Part shown: one piece after another, positions 36,140-44,583 of the stretch
Numbering within the stretch: position 1 is the first letter of the stretch
How the letters are laid out: every line of letters starts with the position of its first letter
DNA from: Luteibacter anthropi
GTDB taxonomy: Bacteria > Pseudomonadota > Gammaproteobacteria > Xanthomonadales > Rhodanobacteraceae
NCBI RefSeq assembly: GCF_011759365.1
Contig: NZ_JAARLZ010000002.1
Span: 310,001-374,000, forward strand
Direction: 5' to 3'
DNA length: 64,000 nucleotides
Position numbers and translations under genes: made by a program
Notes under the pieces: model-generated
What the model was told of the DNA's origin: nothing
The model's database searches: none
The model's input: the letters and a program-made list of their open reading frames with translations, nothing else

Positions 36140-36191
36140 CTCGGTCGTCTGCGTTCCCAGTCGGGAGCCGGTCGATTATCCGGGTTTAGTG

Positions 36192-36214
36192 CCCCCGGGG
36201 ACATGGCCCGGGGG
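36192..36214 (-). terminator. Hairpin after copB
   Basis: CCCCCGGG (36192-36199) pairs with CCCGGGGG (36207-36214) around a 7-base loop, 20 bases past the copB stop. The following T-run is poor, so it may stop the cop transcript only partly. Confidence 0.55.
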
Positions 36215-36233
36215 TCAGGGGGCCTGGGAGGCG

Positions 36234-37046
36234 TCAAAACCAGGCCCGGATGCCGGCTACCACCTGCCGGTCGACCACCGGCTGGCCCTCGGCACGGGCC
36301 ATGTCGGCCGAACGACCGAAGCGGTCGACGAAGCGGATGCCGATGTACGGGGCAAACTCCCGCCGTATCTCGTAGCGCAACCGCAGGCCGAACGAGGCAT
36401 CCGATAGTCCGGAGCCCGTGCCCTGGCGCCGGTCGGCCTTGCCGTAGGCGTTCACTTCCAGCTCGGGCTGGAGGATCAGCCGCTGGGTGATCAGCAGGTC
36501 GTACTCCGCGCGCAAGCGGGCCGCCGTACGACCTCCGGCGGCCGCATAGAAGGTGGCCTCGGTCTCGAACCAGTAAGGCGCCAGGCCCTGGATGCCCACG
36601 GCGGCCCAGGTCCGGTTCGGGCCCGTGCCGAAGTCCTGCCGCGCGCCGAGCTGGGTGTTCCAGTAGGTGGATACGGCATGGCTCCACAGCGCCTCCGCGT
36701 CGGCCTCCTCCAGCCGTCCACTGCTGCGCTCGCCCTCGGTTCGCACCCACAGGCGGTCGATGTCGCCGCCGTACCAGCCCTGCGCCTCCCAGGATTGTCC
36801 GTTGGCGCTGCGACCATGCACGGCTTCGAGCTGGTCGAGCAGCAGCATCCGGTAAGGGCCGCTGTCGTTCATGTCCATGCCGGTCATGTCGCCGTAATCG
36901 ACGCCATCGGAATAGTCGGGGCTGCGGGCGTCCGCTGGCGCCTTGCCGCCCTGCATCGGGCCCATGATCATTTCCTGGGCCCATACCGGCGACGTGGAAG
37001 CCAGCAACAGCGCCGTGGCGACAAGGCGTTTCCGGATCCGCTTCAT
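36234..37046 (-). CDS. copB: Copper resistance protein B (outer membrane)
   Basis: 270 residues from the ATG at 37046, which overlaps the copA stop (ATGA). A signal peptide (KRLVATALLLASTSPVWA) precedes a short Met/Asp-rich segment (EMIMGPMQGG, MTGMDMNDS) and a barrel domain (LEAVHGRSANGQSWEAQGWY to QVVAGIRAWF). CopB is an outer-membrane protein that works with periplasmic CopA to sequester or expel copper. The N-terminal Met/His repeat region is short compared with Pseudomonas CopB. Last gene of copCDAB. Confidence 0.92.
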   Translation of the reverse strand: MKRIRKRLVATALLLASTSPVWAQEMIMGPMQGGKAPADARSPDYSDGVDYGDMTGMDMNDSGPYRMLLLDQLEAVHGRSANGQSWEAQGWYGGDIDRLWVRTEGERSSGRLEEADAEALWSHAVSTYWNTQLGARQDFGTGPNRTWAAVGIQGLAPYWFETEATFYAAAGGRTAARLRAEYDLLITQRLILQPELEVNAYGKADRRQGTGSGLSDASFGLRLRYEIRREFAPYIGIRFVDRFGRSADMARAEGQPVVDRQVVAGIRAWF

Positions 37047-38842
37047 GACACCACCACTTCGCGGAACATGCCCGCTTCCATGTGGTAGAGCAGATGGCAG
37101 TGGTAGGCCCATCGTCCCGGATTGTCGGCCGTGACGGCATAGGTCACCCGCTGCGCGGGCTGCACGTTGATGGTGTGCTTGCGCACCTGGAAAGCACCTT
37201 CGGGCGTTTCCAGTTCGCTCCACATGCCATGCAGGTGGATGGGGTGGTTCATCATGCTGTCGTTCACCAGGACGACGCGCACGCGCTCGCCCTTGCGGAA
37301 ATGCACGGGTTTGGCATCGGAGAACTTCACCCCGTCGAACGACCAGATGAAACGCTCCATGTTGCCCGTGAGATGCAGCTCGATCTCCCTGCCCGGCTCG
37401 CGCTCGTCCATGGAGCCACCCACCGTGTGCAGGTCGGCATAGGTGAGTACGCGGCGGCCGTTGTCACGCAGGCCGATGCCGGGGTCGTCGAGGTTGGTGC
37501 GTGGCATGTCCACATGCATGTCCACCGCCGGGGAATACTCGGTTTTCGCGTGGCGCACGTTCACCATGCCGCTCATGCCGGCCATGGACCCATGATCCAT
37601 GGCGCCGTGGTCCATCCCGGACATGTCCATGCCTTCCATGCCCGCCATCGAACCGTGGTCCATACCTGCCATGCCCGGACCCGACGTATCGCCGCCCATG
37701 GCGCCCATCATGTCGCGCATGTCCAACCACTGGCGTGGGTCCATGGCGGGCACGTCGGCCTCCATGCCCGGACGCGGACTCAGGGTGCCGCGCGTGTAGC
37801 CAGCGCGATCGATCGACTGCGCGAAGACGGTATAGGCGCGGTCTTCCGTGGGTTCGATCAGTACGTCATAGGTTTCGGCCACGGATATGCGGAATTCGTC
37901 CACCGGCACCGGCTCCACATCCTGGCCGTCGGCCGAGATCACCGTCATTTTCAGGCCCGGTATGCGTACGTCGAAGATCGTCGACGACGAGCCGTTGATG
38001 AAGCGCAGGCGCAGTTTCTCGCCGGGACGGAACAGCCCGTTCCAGTTGCCCGAGGGCGAATAGCCGTTCATCAGATAGGTATAGGCCGCGGCCCCCACGT
38101 CACTGAAGTCCGTGGGATTCATGCGCATGCTGTTCCACATGCGGCGCATGGACAGTGCCTCGCCCAGGCCCTTCCTGCGGACGTCGCGGAAGAAATCCAC
38201 CGCCGTGGGCTTGCCGTAGTTGAAGTAGTCGCTCTGCTGTTTCAGGCGCAGGAACAGTCGCTCCGGGTCCATGTCGGTCCAGTCCGAGAGCATGATCACG
38301 TGTTCGCGATCGCTGGGATAGCGCTCGGGGCCGGCCGGGTCGATCACCATGGGCCCATAGACGCCGGTCTGTTCCTGGAAACCCGTATGCGAGTGGTACC
38401 AGTACGTGCCCGACTGGCGCACCGGGAAGCGGTAGACAAAGGTTTCCCCCGCGTCGATGCCCTTGTAGCTGAAGCCCGGCACGCCATCCTGGTCGGACGG
38501 CAGGATGATGCCGTGCCAGTGGATCGACGTGGACGTGGGCAGCCGGTTGGTGACCCGCAGCGTGGCCGTCGTGCCTTCCTTCAGGCGCAACAACGGGCCG
38601 GGAATGCCACCGTTGATCGTGGTGGCGATGCGCGAGGCGCCCGTGTAGTTCACGGTGGAGGTGCCGATCTCAAGCGAGAGATCCGTACCTTTCAACACGG
38701 ACAGCTGCCCCTGCGAAGGCGATGCCCAGCCCTTGCCGGGCACGAGCAGGCCGAGGCCCGCCGCGACGCCACCCATCGCCAGCCCGGTGACGAAGCGGCG
38801 ACGCGAGGGCGACGGGAGTTCCGGGAAACCGGAGGAATGCAT
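37043..38842 (-). CDS. copA: Multicopper oxidase, copper resistance protein A
   Basis: 599 residues. The Tat signal (SRRRFVTGLAMGGVAAGLGL) is followed by three cupredoxin domains. Copper ligands are visible: SIHWHGIIL and YWYHSHTGFQ (type 2/3), HPIHLHGMW and YHCHLLYHMEAGMF (type 1 plus cluster). A methionine-rich loop between domains (MAGMDHGSMAGMEGMDMSGM, residues ~395-435) is typical of CopA and binds Cu(I). It oxidises Cu(I) and sequesters copper in the periplasm. It lies between copD and copB, with 4-base coupling to copB. Confidence 0.96.
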   Translation of the reverse strand: MHSSGFPELPSPSRRRFVTGLAMGGVAAGLGLLVPGKGWASPSQGQLSVLKGTDLSLEIGTSTVNYTGASRIATTINGGIPGPLLRLKEGTTATLRVTNRLPTSTSIHWHGIILPSDQDGVPGFSYKGIDAGETFVYRFPVRQSGTYWYHSHTGFQEQTGVYGPMVIDPAGPERYPSDREHVIMLSDWTDMDPERLFLRLKQQSDYFNYGKPTAVDFFRDVRRKGLGEALSMRRMWNSMRMNPTDFSDVGAAAYTYLMNGYSPSGNWNGLFRPGEKLRLRFINGSSSTIFDVRIPGLKMTVISADGQDVEPVPVDEFRISVAETYDVLIEPTEDRAYTVFAQSIDRAGYTRGTLSPRPGMEADVPAMDPRQWLDMRDMMGAMGGDTSGPGMAGMDHGSMAGMEGMDMSGMDHGAMDHGSMAGMSGMVNVRHAKTEYSPAVDMHVDMPRTNLDDPGIGLRDNGRRVLTYADLHTVGGSMDEREPGREIELHLTGNMERFIWSFDGVKFSDAKPVHFRKGERVRVVLVNDSMMNHPIHLHGMWSELETPEGAFQVRKHTINVQPAQRVTYAVTADNPGRWAYHCHLLYHMEAGMFREVVVS

Positions 38843-38860
38843 GCAGAGTTCTCCTTGGGC

Positions 38861-39760
38861 TCACGCGTCGGGCGCGAGCGTGCCGAGCCAGCCGACCAGT
38901 GCAAGCACCGTCAGGCCCAGCGTCAATTCCAGCCACAGGCTGCGGCGCAGGTGCGCGATCGCGACACCCTTCGTATCGCTGTCGAGCGACGATGCCAGCC
39001 GTGGGGCAAAGCGATAGCGGTTCGCGGCAGCGAGCATGAGCATCAGCCCGAAGACGGCGAGTTTTGCCAGCAGGACGATGCCCCATGTCGAGCTGACGAG
39101 GTCTTTCCACTCAGGACCGGCGATGAACAGGTAATTGGCGATGCCCGTGATGCCAAGCACGATCACGATGAGCGTGCCGGTGGAGGCAAAACCGATGGAT
39201 GCACTGGCAAGCACGGCCGCACTGCCGGATGGCCTGCCGCTGGCGCGTAGTGCCAGGACGAGCAGCGCAACCAGTGCGCCGATCCATGCCCCTGCCGCGA
39301 GCAGGTGTGCGACATCCATCGCCAGATGCAGGGCGCCGCGCCAGCCTTCGTCCATGGCGCCATGCCCGGACCACGCCAGCGTGGCCAGCGCCATGCCCGC
39401 GAGCATCGTCGTGGGCCATGCCCAGCGGGCCGCGGCAAACCCCACGATGAGGGCTATCGCAAGCAACGCCTCCCTGGCGACGCCTGCATGCCCCACCGGT
39501 GTCTGTACAAGCAGCATCCGCGCGATGGGGGCATTGGCTTCGAAGGATGACGTACCCGTCATGCCGGCCACCATCGCCAGGAACGCGATGATCGAAAACA
39601 GCAGGCCAACGATGGCAGCAAGGATGACGATGCGACGGAAGCGGACGTCCAGCACCGTGTCCACCTGGCTCAGGCGCAAGCGGAAACACGCCACGCCGAA
39701 CACCAGCATCACGGACGCATAAAGCCCACCGCGTGCCGCCATCGTCATCCAGCCGTCCAC
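38861..39760 (-). CDS. copD: Copper homeostasis membrane protein CopD
   Basis: 299 residues with eight predicted helices. Likely metal or haem-type ligands are His in TPVGHAGVA, WSGHGAMDEG and LHLAMDVAHLLAAGAWIG, the typical CopD signature. It begins at a GTG at 39760 four bases after copC. An ATG 12 bases later is also possible. CopD works with CopC in moving copper across the inner membrane. It lies between copC and copA. Confidence 0.93.
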   Translation of the reverse strand: MDGWMTMAARGGLYASVMLVFGVACFRLRLSQVDTVLDVRFRRIVILAAIVGLLFSIIAFLAMVAGMTGTSSFEANAPIARMLLVQTPVGHAGVAREALLAIALIVGFAAARWAWPTTMLAGMALATLAWSGHGAMDEGWRGALHLAMDVAHLLAAGAWIGALVALLVLALRASGRPSGSAAVLASASIGFASTGTLIVIVLGITGIANYLFIAGPEWKDLVSSTWGIVLLAKLAVFGLMLMLAAANRYRFAPRLASSLDSDTKGVAIAHLRRSLWLELTLGLTVLALVGWLGTLAPDA

Positions 39761-39764
39761 GTCG

Positions 39765-40151
39765 TTACTTCACGCTGAAGGTCAGCGTGCCCTTGACCGC
39801 ATGCGTGTCCGTGGACACCACGTGCCAGTCCACGCGATAGGCCCCCGGGGCGAGCGGACGCAGCGGCGTGACGATGAGGGTCTTCGCATCGTCCGACACG
39901 GAAGCCCTGGCGCCGACCTTCATGGCGCCCATGCCCGGCATCCCCGGCATGGAGGTCATCACGACATCCGCACCCGACATCTGCGGCATGAGGGTTTCGG
40001 AGAAAGCCAGCTCGACGGTGGCCGGCGCGCTGACTTCAGCCTTGTCGGCCGGGGTGGACGACACCAGCTTCGGATGCGCAAAAGCGGCGGCGCTGGCGAA
40101 AAATGCCGGCACGGCCAGCAGTGCGAGGGAAAGCGACCTGAAGGTATGCAT
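39765..40151 (-). CDS. copC: Periplasmic copper-binding protein CopC
   Basis: 128 residues from the ATG at 40151. The frame is open 85 codons further upstream but lacks coding character. Signal peptide (RSLSLALLAVPAFFASAAAF) cleaved before HPKLV, so the mature N-terminal His is the Cu(II) ligand. A Met-rich loop (MTSMPGMPGMGAM) provides the Cu(I) site, and VDWHVVSTDTHAVKG supplies further His. First gene of the leftward copCDAB operon. Confidence 0.94.
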   Translation of the reverse strand: MHTFRSLSLALLAVPAFFASAAAFAHPKLVSSTPADKAEVSAPATVELAFSETLMPQMSGADVVMTSMPGMPGMGAMKVGARASVSDDAKTLIVTPLRPLAPGAYRVDWHVVSTDTHAVKGTLTFSVK

Positions 40152-40280
40152 GGAGGGTGCCTCAACTAAGGGGGTAAGGATTGATCTGGACCCGGATCGA
40201 GGCCGTAAAGTGGCGCCCTCGCGGCGGATCCCGATGACATCAGCATAGGGAAAGCCGCGGAACCGACGCCTGACGCCAAC

Positions 40281-40296
40281 ATGACGATTCCGTAAT
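40281..40296. promoter_or_regulatory. Candidate copper operator between copC and copR
   Basis: ATGACG and CGTAAT around ATTC form an imperfect palindrome (5 of 6 pairs), reminiscent of the GTAAT-containing CusR/CopR boxes. It lies 130 bases from the copC start and 79 from the response-regulator start, in the divergent region. Seen by eye only. Confidence 0.4.
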
Positions 40297-40374
40297 CCTG
40301 GAAAGTCATGGGCCGCCGACATGGCACGATGTACATGCACCGGCAGACGATACCGGAAGGACGAAGAGGCAACC

Positions 40375-41061
40375 ATGCGACTGCTCATCGTGGAAGACGA
40401 GCCCAAGACAGGACGCTACCTCCAGCAGGGGCTGACGGAGTCCGGCTTTGTCTGCGACCTGGTGGCGGATGGCGTGGACGGCCTGCACATGGCGCTCACC
40501 GGTGACTACGACCTCATCGTGCTCGACGTCGCGCTGCCCAAGCTCGATGGCTGGACCGTGGTCCAGACTTTGCGTGCATCGCAATCGACCGTGCCTGTCC
40601 TTTTCCTCACCGCACGGGACAGCATCCAGGACCGCGTGCGCGGTCTCGACCTCGGCGCCGACGATTACCTCGTCAAGCCGTTTGCCTTCGCCGAACTGCT
40701 TGCCCGCCTGCGCACCCTGCTCCGCCGTGGTGCCAACACGGTGCAGACGGAACGACTGGCCGTGGCGGGGCTGACGCTCGACCTGGTTCGCCGCCGCGCC
40801 GTGCGCGACGGCAGGCGCATCGCCCTCACGGCCAAGGAGTTCGCGCTGCTGGAACTGCTCATCCGCCGACGTGGCGAGGTGTTGCCACGTTCACTGATTG
40901 CTTCGCAGGTATGGGACATGAACTTCGACAGCGATACCAACGTGATCGATGTCGCCATCCGCCGCCTGCGCTCCAAGATCGACGACGACTTCGAGCCCAA
41001 GCTCATCCGCACCGTACGTGGCATGGGCTATGTACTGGAAGATCCCCGGGTGGACGACTGA
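40375..41061 (+). CDS. Heavy-metal response regulator (CopR/CusR-like)
   Basis: 228 residues from the ATG at 40375 with AGAGG upstream. The receiver domain carries the phosphoacceptor D51 ([14 protein letters not shown]) and K101 ([15 protein letters not shown]). The OmpR-type winged helix ends with [20 protein letters not shown] and [10 protein letters not shown]. It is divergent from copCDAB and probably activates that operon on copper stress. One-base overlap (TGATG) with the kinase gene. Confidence 0.93.
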   Translation: MRLLIVEDEPKTGRYLQQGLTESGFVCDLVADGVDGLHMALTGDYDLIVLDVALPKLDGWTVVQTLRASQSTVPVLFLTARDSIQDRVRGLDLGADDYLVKPFAFAELLARLRTLLRRGANTVQTERLAVAGLTLDLVRRRAVRDGRRIALTAKEFALLELLIRRRGEVLPRSLIASQVWDMNFDSDTNVIDVAIRRLRSKIDDDFEPKLIRTVRGMGYVLEDPRVDD

Positions 41062-42398
41062 TGCGCAGCCTGTCGCTGACCACCCGGCTCGCCGCCTATT
41101 TCGTGCTGTCATCGGTAGCCGTGCTGCTGGGCCTGGGCCTGCTGCTTGCATCTGCCATGGAAGAACACTTCGCCGAAGAGGATTTCGCGGCGCTCTCGCA
41201 GGACATCGCCATCGTGCGTCACACGGTGCAGAGCAACCCGGGCGCGGGCATGACCTCGCAGCTGGGCGAGTTCGTGTCGATGCGCCCTCACCTGGATGTC
41301 GAGGTGACGCGCGGCGATGGCGCCATCGTCTACCGTTCGCCCAGTCTTCCCGCCCACCTGCCGATGCTTGCTGACGGCCGCACGAACTGGTCAGCCGATG
41401 GCATCGTCTACCGCGCGTTGCGCGAACCGGCCGCTTCCGGCGGCCTGACGATCACGCTGGTGATGAATACCTTCATCCACAGCCACTTCCTGCACGCCTA
41501 CCAGCGCACGCTGGCGATCTACATCGCGCTTGCCGCGCTGGTCACGGGGTTGTTCGGCTGGTGGTCGGCGCGACGCGGTACCCGCCCGCTACGCACCATC
41601 GCCGCCCGGGCGCGCGAGGTAACGGCCAGCAATCTCGACGGCCGCATGCCGGTCGATGGCATTCCGGGTGAGATGGCCGATCTCGCCCACACACTCAACG
41701 GCATGCTCGACCGCCTGCAGCGCGATTTCGACCGGCTTTCGGCCTTTTCGACCGACCTGGCCCACGAACTGCGCACGCCTATCACCAACCTCATGACCAA
41801 TACGGAAGTGGTGCTGGGCAAACCCCGCTCCGAGGATGCCTACCGCGAAGCGCTGGTATCCAACGTCGAGGAATTGCAGCGCATGTCGCGGATGGTCTCG
41901 GACATGCTCTACCTTGCCAAGGTCGAAAACGAACTGACCCTGCCATCCCGGGAGCCTGTCCGCCTCACGGACGAGATCACGGCGCTGTTCGATTTCTACG
42001 ATGCCGTGGCCGAAGACAGCGGCGTGCGCCTGTCGATGCATGGCGATGCCGTGATAGATGGCGACCGCCTGATGATCCGCCGCGCGGTGGGCAATGTGCT
42101 GTCCAACGCGATCCGGCATACGGACCGGGGCGGCGATATCGTGGTGACCCTGGAAACCACGGGCACCACGGCCGCCATCCACGTGGACAACGATGGCCCG
42201 GCCATCCCCGAGGCCATCCTGCCGCACGTGTTCGACCGCTTCACCCGGCTGGACCACGGCGGGCGCCGGCCCGGCCCGGACAATGCCGGGCTGGGCCTCG
42301 CCATCACCCGGGCCATCGCCGTCGCCCACGGCGGCGGCATGGCCGTGACCCGGGTCGGGGAGCGCACGCGATTCACGCTGCGACTCCCTTTGTCGTGA
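41061..42398 (+). CDS. Heavy-metal sensor histidine kinase (CopS/CusS-like)
   Basis: 445 residues. Two transmembrane segments (RLAAYFVLSSVAVLLGLGLL near the start, IYIALAALVTGLFGWWSARR near residue 160) bracket a ~110-residue periplasmic sensor. A HAMP domain follows. The phosphoacceptor His is in FSTDLAHELRTPITNLMTN, the N-box in NVLSNAIRHTDRGGD, and the G-box in PDNAGLGLAITRAIA. Family resemblance and location next to copCDAB indicate copper or silver sensing. It ends 10 bases from the convergent siderophore receptor gene. Confidence 0.92.
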   Translation: MRSLSLTTRLAAYFVLSSVAVLLGLGLLLASAMEEHFAEEDFAALSQDIAIVRHTVQSNPGAGMTSQLGEFVSMRPHLDVEVTRGDGAIVYRSPSLPAHLPMLADGRTNWSADGIVYRALREPAASGGLTITLVMNTFIHSHFLHAYQRTLAIYIALAALVTGLFGWWSARRGTRPLRTIAARAREVTASNLDGRMPVDGIPGEMADLAHTLNGMLDRLQRDFDRLSAFSTDLAHELRTPITNLMTNTEVVLGKPRSEDAYREALVSNVEELQRMSRMVSDMLYLAKVENELTLPSREPVRLTDEITALFDFYDAVAEDSGVRLSMHGDAVIDGDRLMIRRAVGNVLSNAIRHTDRGGDIVVTLETTGTTAAIHVDNDGPAIPEAILPHVFDRFTRLDHGGRRPGPDNAGLGLAITRAIAVAHGGGMAVTRVGERTRFTLRLPLS

Positions 42399-42407
42399 CC
42401 CCCTCGC

Positions 42408-44543
42408 TCAGAAATCCCAGCGGGCACCCACGCCAAACGTGCGGCCACGCGCCGGCATGCCTGTGCTGACCGTCGGCGAGGAATAGTTGCCGTAGAGGTC
42501 GTAGTGGGCGTTGGTCAGGTTGTCGGCCCAGACGTAGAACTCGCTCTGTCCGCTTTGCAGGCCGACGCGCATGTCCACCTTGTTATAGGCGCGCAGGTCG
42601 AAATGGTTCTGCGCATCGGCAGGCCGGGCGCCGAAGCGGCGATAATTCAGCTCGATGTTCAGTGCGGGATCGGGGATGCGCCAGAACGAGGCCAGATCGT
42701 GGTGCCATGCCACGCCCAGGTTACCGCTCCAGTACGGCACGTCCGGAATCCGGTTGCCGGCATTGACGTCGCCACCGGAGACACCAAAGGCCGGGCTGGT
42801 GATCTTCGCGTCGATATACGTGAGCCCCGCATCGAAACGCAGCCCGTAGCCCGGCGACCACGAGCCCTCCACCTCGGCACCCTTGCTGCGCGTATTGGCA
42901 TTGACCGTGCTGACGGCCAGCGTATTGAAGTCGTAACCCAGCAGGTGGTCGTCCTTCACCTCGTTGACGTACACCGCGCCATTGAGGCTGAGGCGGTGGT
43001 CGGCGGACTGGTACTTGATGCCGACTTCATGTGTATCCACCTGGGCCGGTCGATACGGCCTGCTGTCGCTGGGTTGCGTGGAGTAATCGTTGAAGCCACG
43101 CGATTTGTGTCCGCGCGCCTCAAGCACATAGAGATGGGTCTGCGCATTCAGCTCGTAGCTCAGGGCCACGCGACCGGTCAGGTAGTTGTCGCTCACGCGC
43201 CGGCTGTCCGGCACGGTCTGGCCCGCGGCCGTGTAATGGCCGTCGTAGTCCTTGCGGTCCTGCGTATAGCGTGCGCCTGCGGTGACCTTCCACGACGCGC
43301 CCAGCGGGATGGTGGTCTCACCGTACAACGCATAACTGTCGGTCTTGAAGTCACGCTGCTGGAAGTTGCCATTGCTGCGGTAGAGCGAATCGAAGCTGCG
43401 GTCCGAATGCGAGACGTTGGCACCGGTCACCCAGAAGGTATCGGCCCCGGGCAGCGACGACCAGCGCAGGTCCTGGCTGGCCACGCGTTCACGTGACGAG
43501 TCCGTGACCAGGTATTCCATGGGAAACCCGTAGAGCGCATTGTTGATGGTGCGGTCATAGCCCTTGGTGCCACGGAACGCTGCGTCGGTGTAGCCGGTGA
43601 TCGAGGTGATCCGGCTGTTTTCCAGGTCGTGGTCCACTTCGATGGAGTTACGGCGCAGGCGCTTGTAGTTGTCGTCGAACACTCCCGGCGTGAAGTCCAG
43701 CCGCGCCGTCCTGCCGAAGGGTCGCAGCACTTCCATGCCCGTGTAGTGCTTTGTGTTCTGGCCTTCCAGGATCAGCAGCACGCGGGTATCGCTGCCTGCC
43801 TTCCACAACAGGCTGCCACGCACGGCGAGGTCGTTGGGCTCCACCATGGGGCGCCCGTCCTGGGCGTTCTTCACCCAGCTGTCGAAACTGCTGTAGCGCA
43901 CGGCCACGCGACCGGCCACCTGATCCGACAGCGCACCACCCACGGCGCCCTCGGCCAGCTGCTGGCCATCCTGCCCACCTTCCACGCGAAGATAACCCTC
44001 GGTATCCCAGGTGGGACGCCGGCTGGTGACGTTGACGGCGCCGGCTTCGCTGTTGCGACCGAACAACGTGCCCTGCGGGCCCTTCAGCACCTCGATGCTG
44101 TCCACGTCGAACGTCGCCAGTGATGCATGCCGCGCGGACATCGCCACGCCGTCCATGTTCAGCGCGACGGAGCCGTCATCCATGCTGACCTGGTTGAGCG
44201 AGCCGACACCACGGATGCGGATGTTCGCGTCATTGCCGCCGCCGTAGGAGTTCACATCCACGCCCGGCGTGCGACGAAGCGCGCTTTCGACATCGACAAG
44301 CCGGCCATTCTCGATGGACGAGGCATTGATGACGCTCAGTCCGAACGGGATGTCCTGCGGGCGTTCGCTGGACAGGCGTGCATTGACGGTCACCGCCGAG
44401 AGGTCGGCGGCCTTTTTCTTGTCATGGGTGGCGCTGTCCGCCGTTGCCTCGTCGGCAAGGGCCTGGAAGGACAGCGAGGCGAGCAAGGCCACCACGAGCG
44501 CCCTCGGGCGCAGGTGGAGCGGAGTGTTCGAACGATGGATCAT
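42408..44543 (-). CDS. TonB-dependent siderophore receptor (FyuA/FptA-like context)
   Basis: 711 residues from the ATG at 44543 (AGGGG six bases upstream); the ATG two codons earlier is too close to that site. Signal peptide to FQALA, then a TonB-box-like LSAVTVNARL. The plug shows ESALRRTPGVDVNSYGGGND and VEVLKGPQ-like VDSIEVLKGPQGTLFGRNSE, close to FyuA-type receptors. A 22-strand-type barrel ends GVGARWDF. It lies last in the Fur-controlled leftward operon with an ABC transporter, divergent from the NRPS genes, so it should import the ferric form of the locus's siderophore. Confidence 0.9.
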   Translation of the reverse strand: MIHRSNTPLHLRPRALVVALLASLSFQALADEATADSATHDKKKAADLSAVTVNARLSSERPQDIPFGLSVINASSIENGRLVDVESALRRTPGVDVNSYGGGNDANIRIRGVGSLNQVSMDDGSVALNMDGVAMSARHASLATFDVDSIEVLKGPQGTLFGRNSEAGAVNVTSRRPTWDTEGYLRVEGGQDGQQLAEGAVGGALSDQVAGRVAVRYSSFDSWVKNAQDGRPMVEPNDLAVRGSLLWKAGSDTRVLLILEGQNTKHYTGMEVLRPFGRTARLDFTPGVFDDNYKRLRRNSIEVDHDLENSRITSITGYTDAAFRGTKGYDRTINNALYGFPMEYLVTDSSRERVASQDLRWSSLPGADTFWVTGANVSHSDRSFDSLYRSNGNFQQRDFKTDSYALYGETTIPLGASWKVTAGARYTQDRKDYDGHYTAAGQTVPDSRRVSDNYLTGRVALSYELNAQTHLYVLEARGHKSRGFNDYSTQPSDSRPYRPAQVDTHEVGIKYQSADHRLSLNGAVYVNEVKDDHLLGYDFNTLAVSTVNANTRSKGAEVEGSWSPGYGLRFDAGLTYIDAKITSPAFGVSGGDVNAGNRIPDVPYWSGNLGVAWHHDLASFWRIPDPALNIELNYRRFGARPADAQNHFDLRAYNKVDMRVGLQSGQSEFYVWADNLTNAHYDLYGNYSSPTVSTGMPARGRTFGVGARWDF

Positions 44544-44583
44544 GGACATCCCCTGGATGACTGGAAAACGGTATCAGTCAACG